From Candidatus Baldrarchaeota archaeon (GTDB lineage: Archaea; Asgardarchaeota; Baldrarchaeia; Baldrarchaeales; DXJG01): a DNA stretch of 11,993 bases. The stretch is from the NCBI GenBank assembly GCA_030587435.1, contig JAUQZC010000002.1, positions 1 to 11,993 on the forward strand, read 5' to 3'. The notes below the pieces were generated by a model. The model saw only the letters and a list, made by a program, of their open reading frames with translations, was not told the origin of the DNA and made no database searches. Numbering within the stretch: position 1 is the stretch's first letter; every line of letters starts with the position of its first letter. Below, one piece after another: positions 1 to 7,066 of this stretch. The position numbers and the translations under genes are program-made.

Positions 1-111
1 CCATTAGTAAACTAAGATCTCATCTATTTCGTAAAAACAAATTAACTAGATACTGATAGGTTAAATTACTTACGATGTTGCCTTAAAATTTTAATTAACT
101 GAGGATTTTAA

Positions 112-933
112 ATGAGCAAGCTAATAAAACTCTTCAGTTCAATAAATATATTACAAACACTTAAGGACTTACTGTTGAAAAATTTAGATAAAATACCATT
201 AACCGATTTGTATTTAATGCATCCACTTTTAAAATCTAAGACACATAGAGAAAATTTTAAACCTGTAGCTCTAGATTTCATCGAGAAACAAAACCTAGGT
301 AATGTACGTGAGTTAGTTAATTCTGCAGCGTTAACGGTATTAACTTATATTATGGCTGGAGGAAAACGGTCATCAAATTTAGTTATTAAAACTTTAGATT
401 GGATAAGAAAGCAAAGGCTCGACGATGGTGGCTGGCACTGGAAACCTAAAGCAAACATAGTATCCGAGGAAAGTGAAGCTTGGTGTACCGCTTTGGTATA
501 TGCCTCGTTCAAAATTGCCAATGTATCGATAGATCAAAGTACAATTGCAGAGTTCTTAAGGAGCAAATGGATATTAGATAAATGGGGCGGGTTCCCAGAA
601 ATTACCTTGATTTATCTAAGCTACGCTGGATATAATGAAAAGCATGAACTGGTGAAGGAACCATTAAATTATCTTAGGGAAACGCAGCTTAGCAATGGAG
701 CATGGGCTGGGTATTCCCCTAAAACATCTAGGGGAGGAATCTTCAGGACATGCATTGTTCTCAATGCTTTAACATCTATGGGTTTAAAACTTGAAGAACA
801 AGCCGTTTTTAAAGGACTAAAATTCCTTAAACTAAGAGTAAAACGTGTATTAAATGCAAAGTGGGGTAGCATACTGGTACAAGCGTTATATGGATTAGCA
901 GGTACACTCCTTAACTTAAACCTAGAGAAATAA
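112..933 (+). CDS. Small terpenoid-cyclase/prenyltransferase-like alpha/alpha-toroid protein
   Basis: A 273-residue protein with repeats of the squalene-cyclase/protein-prenyltransferase fold. Two QW-like repeats are clear: WIRKQRLDDGGW at residues 97-108 and YLRETQLSNGAW at 187-198. Each is followed by a hydrophobic helix pair (AWCTALVYASF at 123-133; RTCIVLNALTSMGL at 212-225). A third, weaker unit around 233-251 has lost the Q and G positions. The DxDD acid motif of squalene-hopene cyclases is not visible, and the protein is less than half their usual 600-700 residues, so a cyclase activity is not supported. It has no signal peptide. The ATG at 112 follows an in-frame TAA directly, with GAGG at 101-104 seven bases upstream, so the start is secure. 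The next gene is about 250 bases away, so it seems monocistronic. Fold assignment is fairly confident; the function is unknown. Confidence 0.72.
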   Translation: MSKLIKLFSSINILQTLKDLLLKNLDKIPLTDLYLMHPLLKSKTHRENFKPVALDFIEKQNLGNVRELVNSAALTVLTYIMAGGKRSSNLVIKTLDWIRKQRLDDGGWHWKPKANIVSEESEAWCTALVYASFKIANVSIDQSTIAEFLRSKWILDKWGGFPEITLIYLSYAGYNEKHELVKEPLNYLRETQLSNGAWAGYSPKTSRGGIFRTCIVLNALTSMGLKLEEQAVFKGLKFLKLRVKRVLNAKWGSILVQALYGLAGTLLNLNLEK

Positions 934-1039
934 TGTAGCCAACATTTGAAACGTAGTTAAATTAACGCCTTTATTCTTAAGTTAAAGCTGTAAAACATTG
1001 AGTAGTTAATTAAGATATTTCGGTATCTAATGACGTTTC

Positions 1040-1062
1040 TTCCAAATAAAATAAATTTGGAA
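1040..1062. repeat. 8-base perfect inverted repeat upstream of surE
   Basis: TTCCAAAT and ATTTGGAA are separated by seven A/T bases. The repeat lies about 120 bases before the surE start and about 110 after the toroid gene. It could be an RNA hairpin in the 3' tail of the toroid transcript or a protein-binding site. A weaker stem (AGATA/TATCT, 1013-1028) sits just upstream. Nothing else was recognised in the 250 bases between the two genes. Confidence 0.5.
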
Positions 1063-1170
1063 TATCCTACATGTACAATATAGCAAAACGTAAGGGCATA
1101 CAAATGATATGTGTTCACTGTTTCGCGGCTAATAGAGTTTCGAAAGTGATAGGTTGCTATTAAGTGTCTT

Positions 1171-1176
1171 GGAGGT
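1171..1176 (+). promoter_or_regulatory. Ribosome binding site deciding the surE start
   Basis: GGAGGT lies 7 bases before the ATG at 1184 and 4 before the ATG at 1181. It rules out the in-frame TTG at 1154, which lies upstream of it. Confidence 0.75.
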
Positions 1177-1183
1177 CAGAATG

Positions 1184-1981
1184 ATGCGTAAAGTAATTTT
1201 AACAAATGATGACGGCATACGGTCACCTGGACTATTAGCATTATATAAGGAACTCATAAAAATTGTTGATGTGTTAGTTGTTGCTCCAGAATCTCAGAAA
1301 AGTGCTGCAGGGAAAAGTTTAACCTTCCATAAACCCATAAGAGTGTGCGAGTTTATTTTAGAAAACGATTTTAAAGGCTACGCGGTTTCTGGAACTCCTG
1401 CTGATGCAATACTTTTCGGCTTATCCGAATTATGTTCAGAACCTCCAGATCTTGTGATTTCAGGTATAAATATTGGGTTAAATATTGGTATGCAATCCAT
1501 ATTGACTAGTGGAACTTTGGGAGGAGTTTTAGAAGCAGCAATCTACGGAATACCTGCAGTAGCCTTTTCGTTTGAAGCAGAAATGTCCCAGTGGTTTGCG
1601 GTGCCAGAAACGCTCGATCAAGAATTGTTTAAAAAGGCCTCAGAGAGAGCTAGAGAAATAGTTTTAGAAATCATTGAAAAGGGTATGCCTGAAGGAGTAG
1701 ACCTGCTGAACATTAATTTCCCTTCCAATACAGATGAGAACACTCCGATTAAAGTTACAAAGCCATGCCGTTCACGTTACATAAATAGGTACGAGCAGCG
1801 AGTAGATCCTTTTGGTATACCTTACTATTGGATCTATGGAACTGAAAATGACTCAACTGATCCAGAAACAGACTTATACGCAATTAAAGTTGAAAGAGCA
1901 ATCTCCATAACGCCAATTTCGCTTCAGTTAACCAGTAAGGACTTAATGAAAAAGACACAGGTACATTTTAATTTTAAATAA
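1184..1981 (+). CDS. surE: 5'/3'-nucleotidase SurE
   Basis: SurE is a metal-dependent phosphatase of the cytosol that removes phosphate from nucleoside 5'- or 3'-monophosphates, and in some species from short polyphosphate. The whole family pattern is present. The N-terminal TNDDG supplies metal ligands D9 and D10. VVAPESQKSAAGKSLT holds the metal-binding S40. SGTPADAILFGL (69-80), PDLVISGIN with N96 and SGTLGGVLEAA follow in order, and a C-terminal TDLYAI...ISITPISLQLT stretch matches the oligomerisation part. At 265 residues it has normal family length. The start is set at ATG 1184 by spacing from GGAGGT; ATG 1181 is nearly as good and would add one Met. It stands alone between two intergenic spacers over 200 bases long. 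The assignment is firm; the in vivo substrate is not shown by the sequence. Confidence 0.95.
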   Translation: MRKVILTNDDGIRSPGLLALYKELIKIVDVLVVAPESQKSAAGKSLTFHKPIRVCEFILENDFKGYAVSGTPADAILFGLSELCSEPPDLVISGINIGLNIGMQSILTSGTLGGVLEAAIYGIPAVAFSFEAEMSQWFAVPETLDQELFKKASERAREIVLEIIEKGMPEGVDLLNINFPSNTDENTPIKVTKPCRSRYINRYEQRVDPFGIPYYWIYGTENDSTDPETDLYAIKVERAISITPISLQLTSKDLMKKTQVHFNFK

Positions 1982-2151
1982 ATGTTTGATGTTAAAGCCA
2001 ATAAAATAGAATGGAAAACTCAAACTAATTAAAAATGCAAGAAGTCAATATTTAGTAGTCACTATCTGCATTACATTACAAGGTTTCTAGAGAAAATTGT
2101 TTTTCTAATAGGTTCAACAGATTGCTAATATTTGAAAATATGAATATGCAC

Positions 2152-2173
2152 AAAATTTTTACGGAAAAATTTT
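2152..2173. repeat. 9-base perfect inverted repeat in the M28 promoter region
   Basis: AAAATTTTT and AAAAATTTT flank a 4-base ACGG centre. It ends 14 bases before the ribosome site of the M28 gene, where the TATA box and transcription start would be expected. It may be an operator for a dimeric regulator, or part of the TATA region itself. Its low complexity makes chance plausible. Confidence 0.45.
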
Positions 2174-2185
2174 CACATTGTTAAA

Positions 2186-2193
2186 GAGAGGGG
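2186..2193 (+). promoter_or_regulatory. Ribosome binding site deciding the M28 start
   Basis: GAGAGGGG abuts the ATG at 2194, leaving no spacer, but lies 9 bases before the in-frame ATG at 2203. This favours the second ATG. Confidence 0.6.
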
Positions 2194-2202
2194 ATGTTTA
2201 AT

Positions 2203-3477
2203 ATGCTCAAGAACGAAGAAAAGAATCTAGTTTTAGATATTTCTGCAGATGAAATTTTTGCGCATATCGAAAATATGTGTGCATATGGTCCTAGATACGT
2301 CGGTAGCGAAGCTGATTCAAAAGCCATAGAATATTTCAAGAAAAAACTGAACGAATATGGCGCTGAAGTCATAGAGGAGGAATTCGAGGCCCCCGCCTTT
2401 GAAGAAAGAAAATCTTTTCTTAAAATAACAAGTCCTATTGAAATGGAAATTCCATGCAAAGCTGTATTCTTCACTACTCCAACCCCATCTGAAGGAGTTT
2501 CCGGTGAACTTATTTTCGTTGGAAGCGGCAGTAAAGAAGAGTTTGAAAAAACGAACGTGGAAGGAAAGATAGTTGTAGTTGAAAACTCCCCAGAAAGCCC
2601 TAAGGGCGCCCTAGGATTAGAGATTTCCTTAGCTGCAAGTAAAGGTGCTGAGGCGTACGTCCTTGCCCATTTTGCTTCACCCCCATATGTATTAATGACA
2701 GAAACAGGGTTTTTTGACAGGTCAAAACGGTTCGTGGAAATGGAGCCTAAAGAAATTCCTGCGGTCATTATAGGATCATTGCACTGGAAAAAGCTTTATT
2801 CCCTGATGGAGAAAGATACGGTGAAAGGAACTTTACTAGTAGATGCGATTAGAGAAAAACGTAAAACAAAAAACGTCCGAGGAATTATTCTCGGCAAAAA
2901 ACACCCAGAAAAGAGAATCCTGCTAGTAGCTCATCGAGACACCGTGTCATGTCCAGGTGCAAGTGACAACACTTCTGGAAATGCTATAATACTTGAACTA
3001 GCAAGAATATTTTCCAAATATAGGCCAGATACCACGATAGAAATAGTTTCTTTTGGCGCTGGCGAGGTTCTGGGATGCGTTGGATCGTGGACATACATGG
3101 AAAAACACAAAGATGAGCTTAAAAACGTAATAGGTGCAATAAATTTGGACGCTGTTGGTTTTGGCGGACATTTACGAATAGTTACTGAAGGTAGCTGGAT
3201 TGACGCTGGACCAATAAAAACAGATACGAAAATAAATAGGTTACTTGAAGAAGCTGCAAAAGACTTAAACTATGTTGTAAAACATACCGTATGCATGTTA
3301 GGTCTCTCGGATGCAACACCGTTTCTTGTAAATGATGTTCCAGCCGCTTGGCTGTGGAAATATGACGATCCATATTGGCATACTGATTTAGACATTCCGG
3401 AGAACATTGATCCCAACTCTTTAAAAATAACAGCTGAAATAGTCGGGCTAGCGGCTAAAAGACTTTCAGAGAAATAA
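2203..3477 (+). CDS. M28-family zinc aminopeptidase with PA domain
   Basis: A 424-residue metallopeptidase related to bacterial and archaeal M28 aminopeptidases, which cleave N-terminal residues with a two-metal centre. A PA (protease-associated) domain lies around residues 95-165, with GKIVVV and the AASKGAEAYVLAHF helix. The catalytic part follows, with AHRD (H244, D246), PGASDNTSGNA (D255), INLD (D316) and the late YWHTD (H393). The usual EE pair, catalytic base then metal ligand, reads E288-V289 in GAGEVLGCVGSW, so one expected zinc ligand is missing. No signal peptide or membrane segment is seen, so it is probably cytosolic, with a role in peptide recycling. ATG 2203 is chosen by ribosome-site spacing; ATG 2194 would add three residues. 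The family call is strong; full two-zinc activity is uncertain. Confidence 0.88.
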   Translation: MLKNEEKNLVLDISADEIFAHIENMCAYGPRYVGSEADSKAIEYFKKKLNEYGAEVIEEEFEAPAFEERKSFLKITSPIEMEIPCKAVFFTTPTPSEGVSGELIFVGSGSKEEFEKTNVEGKIVVVENSPESPKGALGLEISLAASKGAEAYVLAHFASPPYVLMTETGFFDRSKRFVEMEPKEIPAVIIGSLHWKKLYSLMEKDTVKGTLLVDAIREKRKTKNVRGIILGKKHPEKRILLVAHRDTVSCPGASDNTSGNAIILELARIFSKYRPDTTIEIVSFGAGEVLGCVGSWTYMEKHKDELKNVIGAINLDAVGFGGHLRIVTEGSWIDAGPIKTDTKINRLLEEAAKDLNYVVKHTVCMLGLSDATPFLVNDVPAAWLWKYDDPYWHTDLDIPENIDPNSLKITAEIVGLAAKRLSEK

Positions 3478-3500
3478 ATTAAAGTTCTAGTGCTCTACTA

Positions 3501-3520
3501 ATAAATAATTTATTTTTTAT
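3501..3520 (+). terminator. Possible T-rich terminator after the M28 gene
   Basis: A short palindrome, ATAAAT-A-ATTTAT, runs directly into a six-T tract about 25-40 bases after the M28 stop, in the gap between convergent genes. This fits archaeal T-tract termination but is weak in such AT-rich DNA. Confidence 0.4.
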
Positions 3521-3622
3521 AGAGGCTAAAATTGCAAAATAATATTCCATCTTGCTCATAAAATATGAAGGAACAAAATATGGTGAAAATAATTTTGATA
3601 TAAATAATAGCTGAAAACTTAT

Positions 3623-4912
3623 TTATATTAAGCATTTAGCAATGTTTACGCTGTATAGGCATTCGCTGCAGGATGGAGAGTTACCATAGCAATCGTAGTC
3701 ATTACTGTTAACGTACCAACATCCGGTTGAGGAAAAGGGACAATTTCCACACCAAGGAGTATTTTTCCTCATATCTTCTAATATTTCCCTAAACTTTACG
3801 TACTTCTCGGAGTTCCAAATCTCTTTTAAGCTCTGCTTTATTATGTTTCCAAAAGATATGCTTTTATCCATCCTTATGTGTTCATTTATAAAAGTGGGAT
3901 GAGAATATAGATAATTTAAACAGGGAGCTACCTGGCCGTCAAATCTTATTACGGTAGCATTCTTACTAACGTATGGACATGAGCGTTCGCGATCATCTGG
4001 AAGTATATTAGGAAGATCCAATTCAATTCCATATATTGACGCTAACTTTTTCGCTCTGTTAAAAACTTCCTCAGTTTTCTTTGTCCAATTAATTTTTTCC
4101 TTGTGAAGGAGTAAAAGATGTGGATTTAAATCAGTTTCTTTCTCTCTTGCTCTTCTCCAGAGTTTCTTTAATCTATTAGTGGCATTTAAAGGTAAGCTGC
4201 AACCGTAATATAATGCGCAAACTTCGTAAATCGACTGAAGAATAAAATTCCAACCCTCCTCTAAAATTTCCTTAGAAAGTTCTAATGATTGTTTACTTAT
4301 CGTCAAGTAAAGAGTTTCGTCTGCGAATTGACTAGAATATGGAACGAGGTGAGACACATTAATAAAATCAACATCCCAAGTTGACGCAATTTCGACCATA
4401 CGAGGTAAATCTTCCAGATTTGATTTCATAAGAGTAACATCTATTCCAAGTCTAACATCCCTAATACCTTTATTCTTAATTTTCGTCAGATATTTTAAAT
4501 TTCTAAATATAACATCTGGCTTAGCTCTGAACCTAATATTTTTCAACTTTATGGAATCGAATGTATCGATGGAGAAAGCTACGCAATCGACACCGATTTT
4601 TTTAAATAAAATGTTAGCAATGTTTTCATCTAGAAGAGAGCCATTTGTACTAAAGAAAATCTCCGCGTCTTTTGGCAACCTTTTTCTTGCAAAATCCACC
4701 ATCCTTATAAAATCCGGATGCACCAGCGGTTCTCCTTCCCCATATAAAGTGACACGTTTCACACTTGGAAATGCCTCATTAGCTATTTTTTTAAATAAAT
4801 CAAATGACATATCACCTAACTTTTCCCTCCAAAAATTACGAATGCACATAATGCATGAAAAGTTACATCGATTAGTAACGTCTACCTGAACAACGTCTGG
4901 ATAATCCTCCAT
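3623..4912 (-). CDS. Radical SAM/SPASM protein, candidate maturase of the neighbouring tungsten AOR
   Basis: A 429-residue radical SAM enzyme with a C-terminal SPASM-type domain. CNFSCIMC (C16, C20, C23) is the CxxxCxxC site of the SAM-cleaving [4Fe-4S] cluster. LYGEGEPLVHPDF (57-68) is the glycine-rich SAM-binding region, and STNG (88-91) and SIDTFD (114-119) are the usual core strands. The last 120 residues hold nine Cys (312, 331, 388, 391, 398, 408, 415, 418, 427) in CGNC and CSEC patterns, enough for two auxiliary clusters. A charged, helical stretch at about 200-305 separates the two domains. SPASM proteins mostly modify peptides or enzyme active sites. Related genes sit beside tungsten oxidoreductases (cmo near aor in Pyrococcus), and this gene follows AOR on the same strand. 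GAGG at 4921-4924 lies 8 bases before the ATG. The family is certain; the maturase role is inferred from context. Confidence 0.85.
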   Translation of the reverse strand: MEDYPDVVQVDVTNRCNFSCIMCIRNFWREKLGDMSFDLFKKIANEAFPSVKRVTLYGEGEPLVHPDFIRMVDFARKRLPKDAEIFFSTNGSLLDENIANILFKKIGVDCVAFSIDTFDSIKLKNIRFRAKPDVIFRNLKYLTKIKNKGIRDVRLGIDVTLMKSNLEDLPRMVEIASTWDVDFINVSHLVPYSSQFADETLYLTISKQSLELSKEILEEGWNFILQSIYEVCALYYGCSLPLNATNRLKKLWRRAREKETDLNPHLLLLHKEKINWTKKTEEVFNRAKKLASIYGIELDLPNILPDDRERSCPYVSKNATVIRFDGQVAPCLNYLYSHPTFINEHIRMDKSISFGNIIKQSLKEIWNSEKYVKFREILEDMRKNTPWCGNCPFSSTGCWYVNSNDYDCYGNSPSCSECLYSVNIAKCLI

Positions 4913-4956
4913 AGCGGTTTCCTCTGATATTAAATTTACATCAAAATTATACGACC

Positions 4957-4971
4957 AAATATAAATTTTCC
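4957..4971 (-). promoter_or_regulatory. TATA/BRE-type promoter of the radical SAM gene
   Basis: Read on the minus strand this is GGAAAATTTATATTT: a purine-rich BRE-like GGAAAA joined to a TTTATATT box centred about 48 bases before the start codon. A start site about 25 bases downstream would give a leader near 20 bases that still includes GAGG. This suggests the gene is transcribed independently of AOR, 244 bases away. Confidence 0.6.
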
Positions 4972-5137
4972 TAAACCGTTATTATTCTATTTAGATGTAT
5001 TTTTAAACTTTAAGGTGTCATTGCCGACAATTAATTAAAAAGATAACGATACCAAAATAATTCCAGTTTTATCTTTTTACAATCTCTAAAAAGAGACTTC
5101 GAAATTTCCAAGAATATTTCTTTACTTTTAAATAATG

Positions 5138-5143
5138 AAAAAA
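5138..5143 (-). terminator. Possible T-tract terminator after AOR
   Basis: On the minus strand a run of six T lies about 14 bases after the AOR stop, with further T-rich stretches downstream (to about 5060). There is no strong hairpin, as is normal for archaeal termination. Confidence 0.4.
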
Positions 5144-5156
5144 TGAATTTTAAGTT

Positions 5157-7004
5157 TTAAACCTCGATTCCTAGCTCTTTTAGTTTTTCTGGGGTAGGCT
5201 TCCCATCAACCCATCCGCGAAGCTCATAGTATTCCTTTAGCATTTTATCGAGCTCAACAACCTGTCCCTTTGAGGGTCCTTCGGGCATTGGTTCCTCTAA
5301 TAATCTTTTGGGTAAGGTGTCGTCTTTAGCTGAGAAACCATATTTGGTCATTATCCATCTTTCTAGGTTGTATATTCGTTCACCTATTGTCATTAGTTCA
5401 TCTGTTGTTAAGTCCCAACCGGTAACAGCGGAAAGAAGCTCAGCAAATGCATCTACACCTAATGCAAAGGTTACGAAGAGACAGTTTACAGTAGAGTTAA
5501 CTACGCATGTGAAGTCTTGGAATGTTTTAACCCATTTTGCTTTGCCTTCGGTTGTAAATCTATCTATTTGCTCAGGGATACCTAATATTTCTGGTGAAAT
5601 TGTATAACCAGTAACATGGCAGCCTCCACGATTTGAAGTTGCATACTCCAGTCCTATTCCCTTTGCTCCACGGGGATCGTAGGCAGGCATTTCTAAGCCC
5701 TTAACGCTCATTGAATACTCTGGGTGACCATATAGTTCAGCCAGTCTCTTAGATCCTAATGCTAGATACTTTCCAAAACCGCTTTTATACGCTGTTCTCC
5801 AAACTGCTTCCACTAGTGCGGCATCGTTACCGAATCTTAAATCTAAGCCTTGAAGGTCTTCTTCTGGTATGATTCCTCGCTCAACAAGTTCCATGGCGCA
5901 ACCTATAGTTGAACCTAGTGAAATGGTATCCATACCTAATTCATCGCAGTAATGGTTTGCTTTAATAATGGCTTCTAAGTTTCCGACACCAGTTGCAGCA
6001 CCCAGAGCCCATATGCTCTCATATTCAGGGCCTTCTGAGTAGAGTATTTGATACGGTCCACTTTCTACTTTAGTAACGCGTCCGCATCCAATTTGACAAC
6101 CCCAGCATGGCCTTCTCTTAATTAGATATTTTTCTTCCAGCGTTTCTCCACTTATCTTTTCTCCGTCAGGATCCACGCCTGTCTGCCAGTTTTTGTATGG
6201 GAACATTCCATGTTGATTTATGATGTTAACAAGTATGGCAGTGCCGTATTTTGGTAGTCCTTGACCTGTAACTGAGTTTTCTCTCATGGCTTTAATCCAT
6301 TTGGAAGAAGCCTCCTTAAATTTCTCAGGATTTGCTATTGGAACTTTTTCTTCACCTGATACAACTATTGCTTTAAGTTTCTTAGATCCGAGAACAGCTC
6401 CAAGACCTGTTCGCCCAGCAGCACGATGCTCGTCATTAATTATGCACGCTACAAGTACTAGGTTTTCTCCAGCTGGCCCTATACAAGCAACACTAGTATT
6501 CTTTCCGCCAATTCTTTTCTTTAGAATTCTAGTTGTGTCAAATGTGTTTTTACCCCATAGATCAGAGGCGTCGCAGATTTCTGCCTTTCCATTTACTATG
6601 GATATATACACTGGGGTTTCAGATTTACCTCTAATAATGAGGGCGTCAAAACCTGAAAACTTGAGGAAGGGACCCCATTCTCCTCCCGAATTTGCGCTGC
6701 CAATACTTCCAGTTAGTGGAGATTTTAAAGCCATTACATGATATCTGCCTGGTGATGGGAATCCTGGGATTCCTGTTCCAGGGCCTGTTGCAAATACTAC
6801 AACGTTTTCGGGGCCAAATGGATCTATATCCCTAGGAGATATGCCTTTAGCTTCCAGCTGTTTAAGCTCGTCGTAAAGTATTTTTATCGCAAGACCCTTT
6901 CCACCAAGCCATTTTCGAGCCACATCATAGTCCAATGGTATTTCTTTGATTGTTTTCGTAGTTAAGTCTATATCTAAAATTTTACCCATATATCCGCCAA
7001 CCAT
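5157..7004 (-). CDS. aor: Tungsten-type aldehyde:ferredoxin oxidoreductase
   Basis: A 615-residue enzyme of the AOR family, which oxidises aldehydes to carboxylic acids and passes electrons to ferredoxin through a tungsten- (or molybdenum-) bispyranopterin and one [4Fe-4S] cluster. The N-terminal pterin-binding domain is typical (GPGTGIPGFPSPGRY at 74-88, GSIGSANSGGEWG at 99-111, RTGLGAVLGSKKLKA at 198-212). Cluster ligands are CWGCQIGC (C300, C303, C307) and, by position, C508. GPEYES (325-330) and RGGCH (H463) match the Glu and His near the metal in the Pyrococcus enzyme. The first pterin loop is conserved as DELGMD (354-359). The second, usually DxxGLC, reads NSTVNC (503-508). The ATG at 7004 has GAGGGG six bases upstream. 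The protein is cytosolic and of normal length. Family assignment is firm; the substrate and the metal are not shown. Confidence 0.95.
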   Translation of the reverse strand: MVGGYMGKILDIDLTTKTIKEIPLDYDVARKWLGGKGLAIKILYDELKQLEAKGISPRDIDPFGPENVVVFATGPGTGIPGFPSPGRYHVMALKSPLTGSIGSANSGGEWGPFLKFSGFDALIIRGKSETPVYISIVNGKAEICDASDLWGKNTFDTTRILKKRIGGKNTSVACIGPAGENLVLVACIINDEHRAAGRTGLGAVLGSKKLKAIVVSGEEKVPIANPEKFKEASSKWIKAMRENSVTGQGLPKYGTAILVNIINQHGMFPYKNWQTGVDPDGEKISGETLEEKYLIKRRPCWGCQIGCGRVTKVESGPYQILYSEGPEYESIWALGAATGVGNLEAIIKANHYCDELGMDTISLGSTIGCAMELVERGIIPEEDLQGLDLRFGNDAALVEAVWRTAYKSGFGKYLALGSKRLAELYGHPEYSMSVKGLEMPAYDPRGAKGIGLEYATSNRGGCHVTGYTISPEILGIPEQIDRFTTEGKAKWVKTFQDFTCVVNSTVNCLFVTFALGVDAFAELLSAVTGWDLTTDELMTIGERIYNLERWIMTKYGFSAKDDTLPKRLLEEPMPEGPSKGQVVELDKMLKEYYELRGWVDGKPTPEKLKELGIEV

Positions 7005-7044
7005 AAAGTTCCCCTCAAAATCTTACTGAGGTAAATTTCCCCTC

Positions 7045-7066
7045 TTTTTTATATAATGTTTTCGCT
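7045..7066 (-). promoter_or_regulatory. TATA/BRE-type promoter of the AOR gene
   Basis: On the minus strand GCGAAAACA leads into TTATATAAAAAAG. This gives a purine-rich BRE-like element and a TATA box about 46-52 bases before the AOR start codon. The predicted leader of about 20 bases includes the GAGGGG ribosome site at 7011-7016. The geometry matches that of the radical SAM promoter. Confidence 0.65.

Noticed and set aside
1154..1183. TTG at 1154 as the surE start
   Set aside because: It would place the strong GGAGGT site inside the gene and add residues absent from other SurE proteins.
2181..2768. A 195-residue open frame on the minus strand inside the M28 gene
   Set aside because: It lies opposite a gene with complete family motifs, is rich in Ser as expected of an antisense frame, and resembles no known protein.
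2763..2772. A further copy of GGTCATTATA inside the M28 gene, matching the ends of the 147-base segment
   Set aside because: It encodes conserved-looking protein sequence, lacks the last two bases of the arm and any partner, and is probably chance.
4551..4889. A 112-residue open frame opposite the radical SAM gene
   Set aside because: It is the shadow of the conserved radical SAM core, including the CxxxCxxC region.
6286..6741. A 151-residue open frame on the plus strand inside AOR
   Set aside because: It is antisense to conserved AOR sequence and has no recognisable motif or ribosome site.
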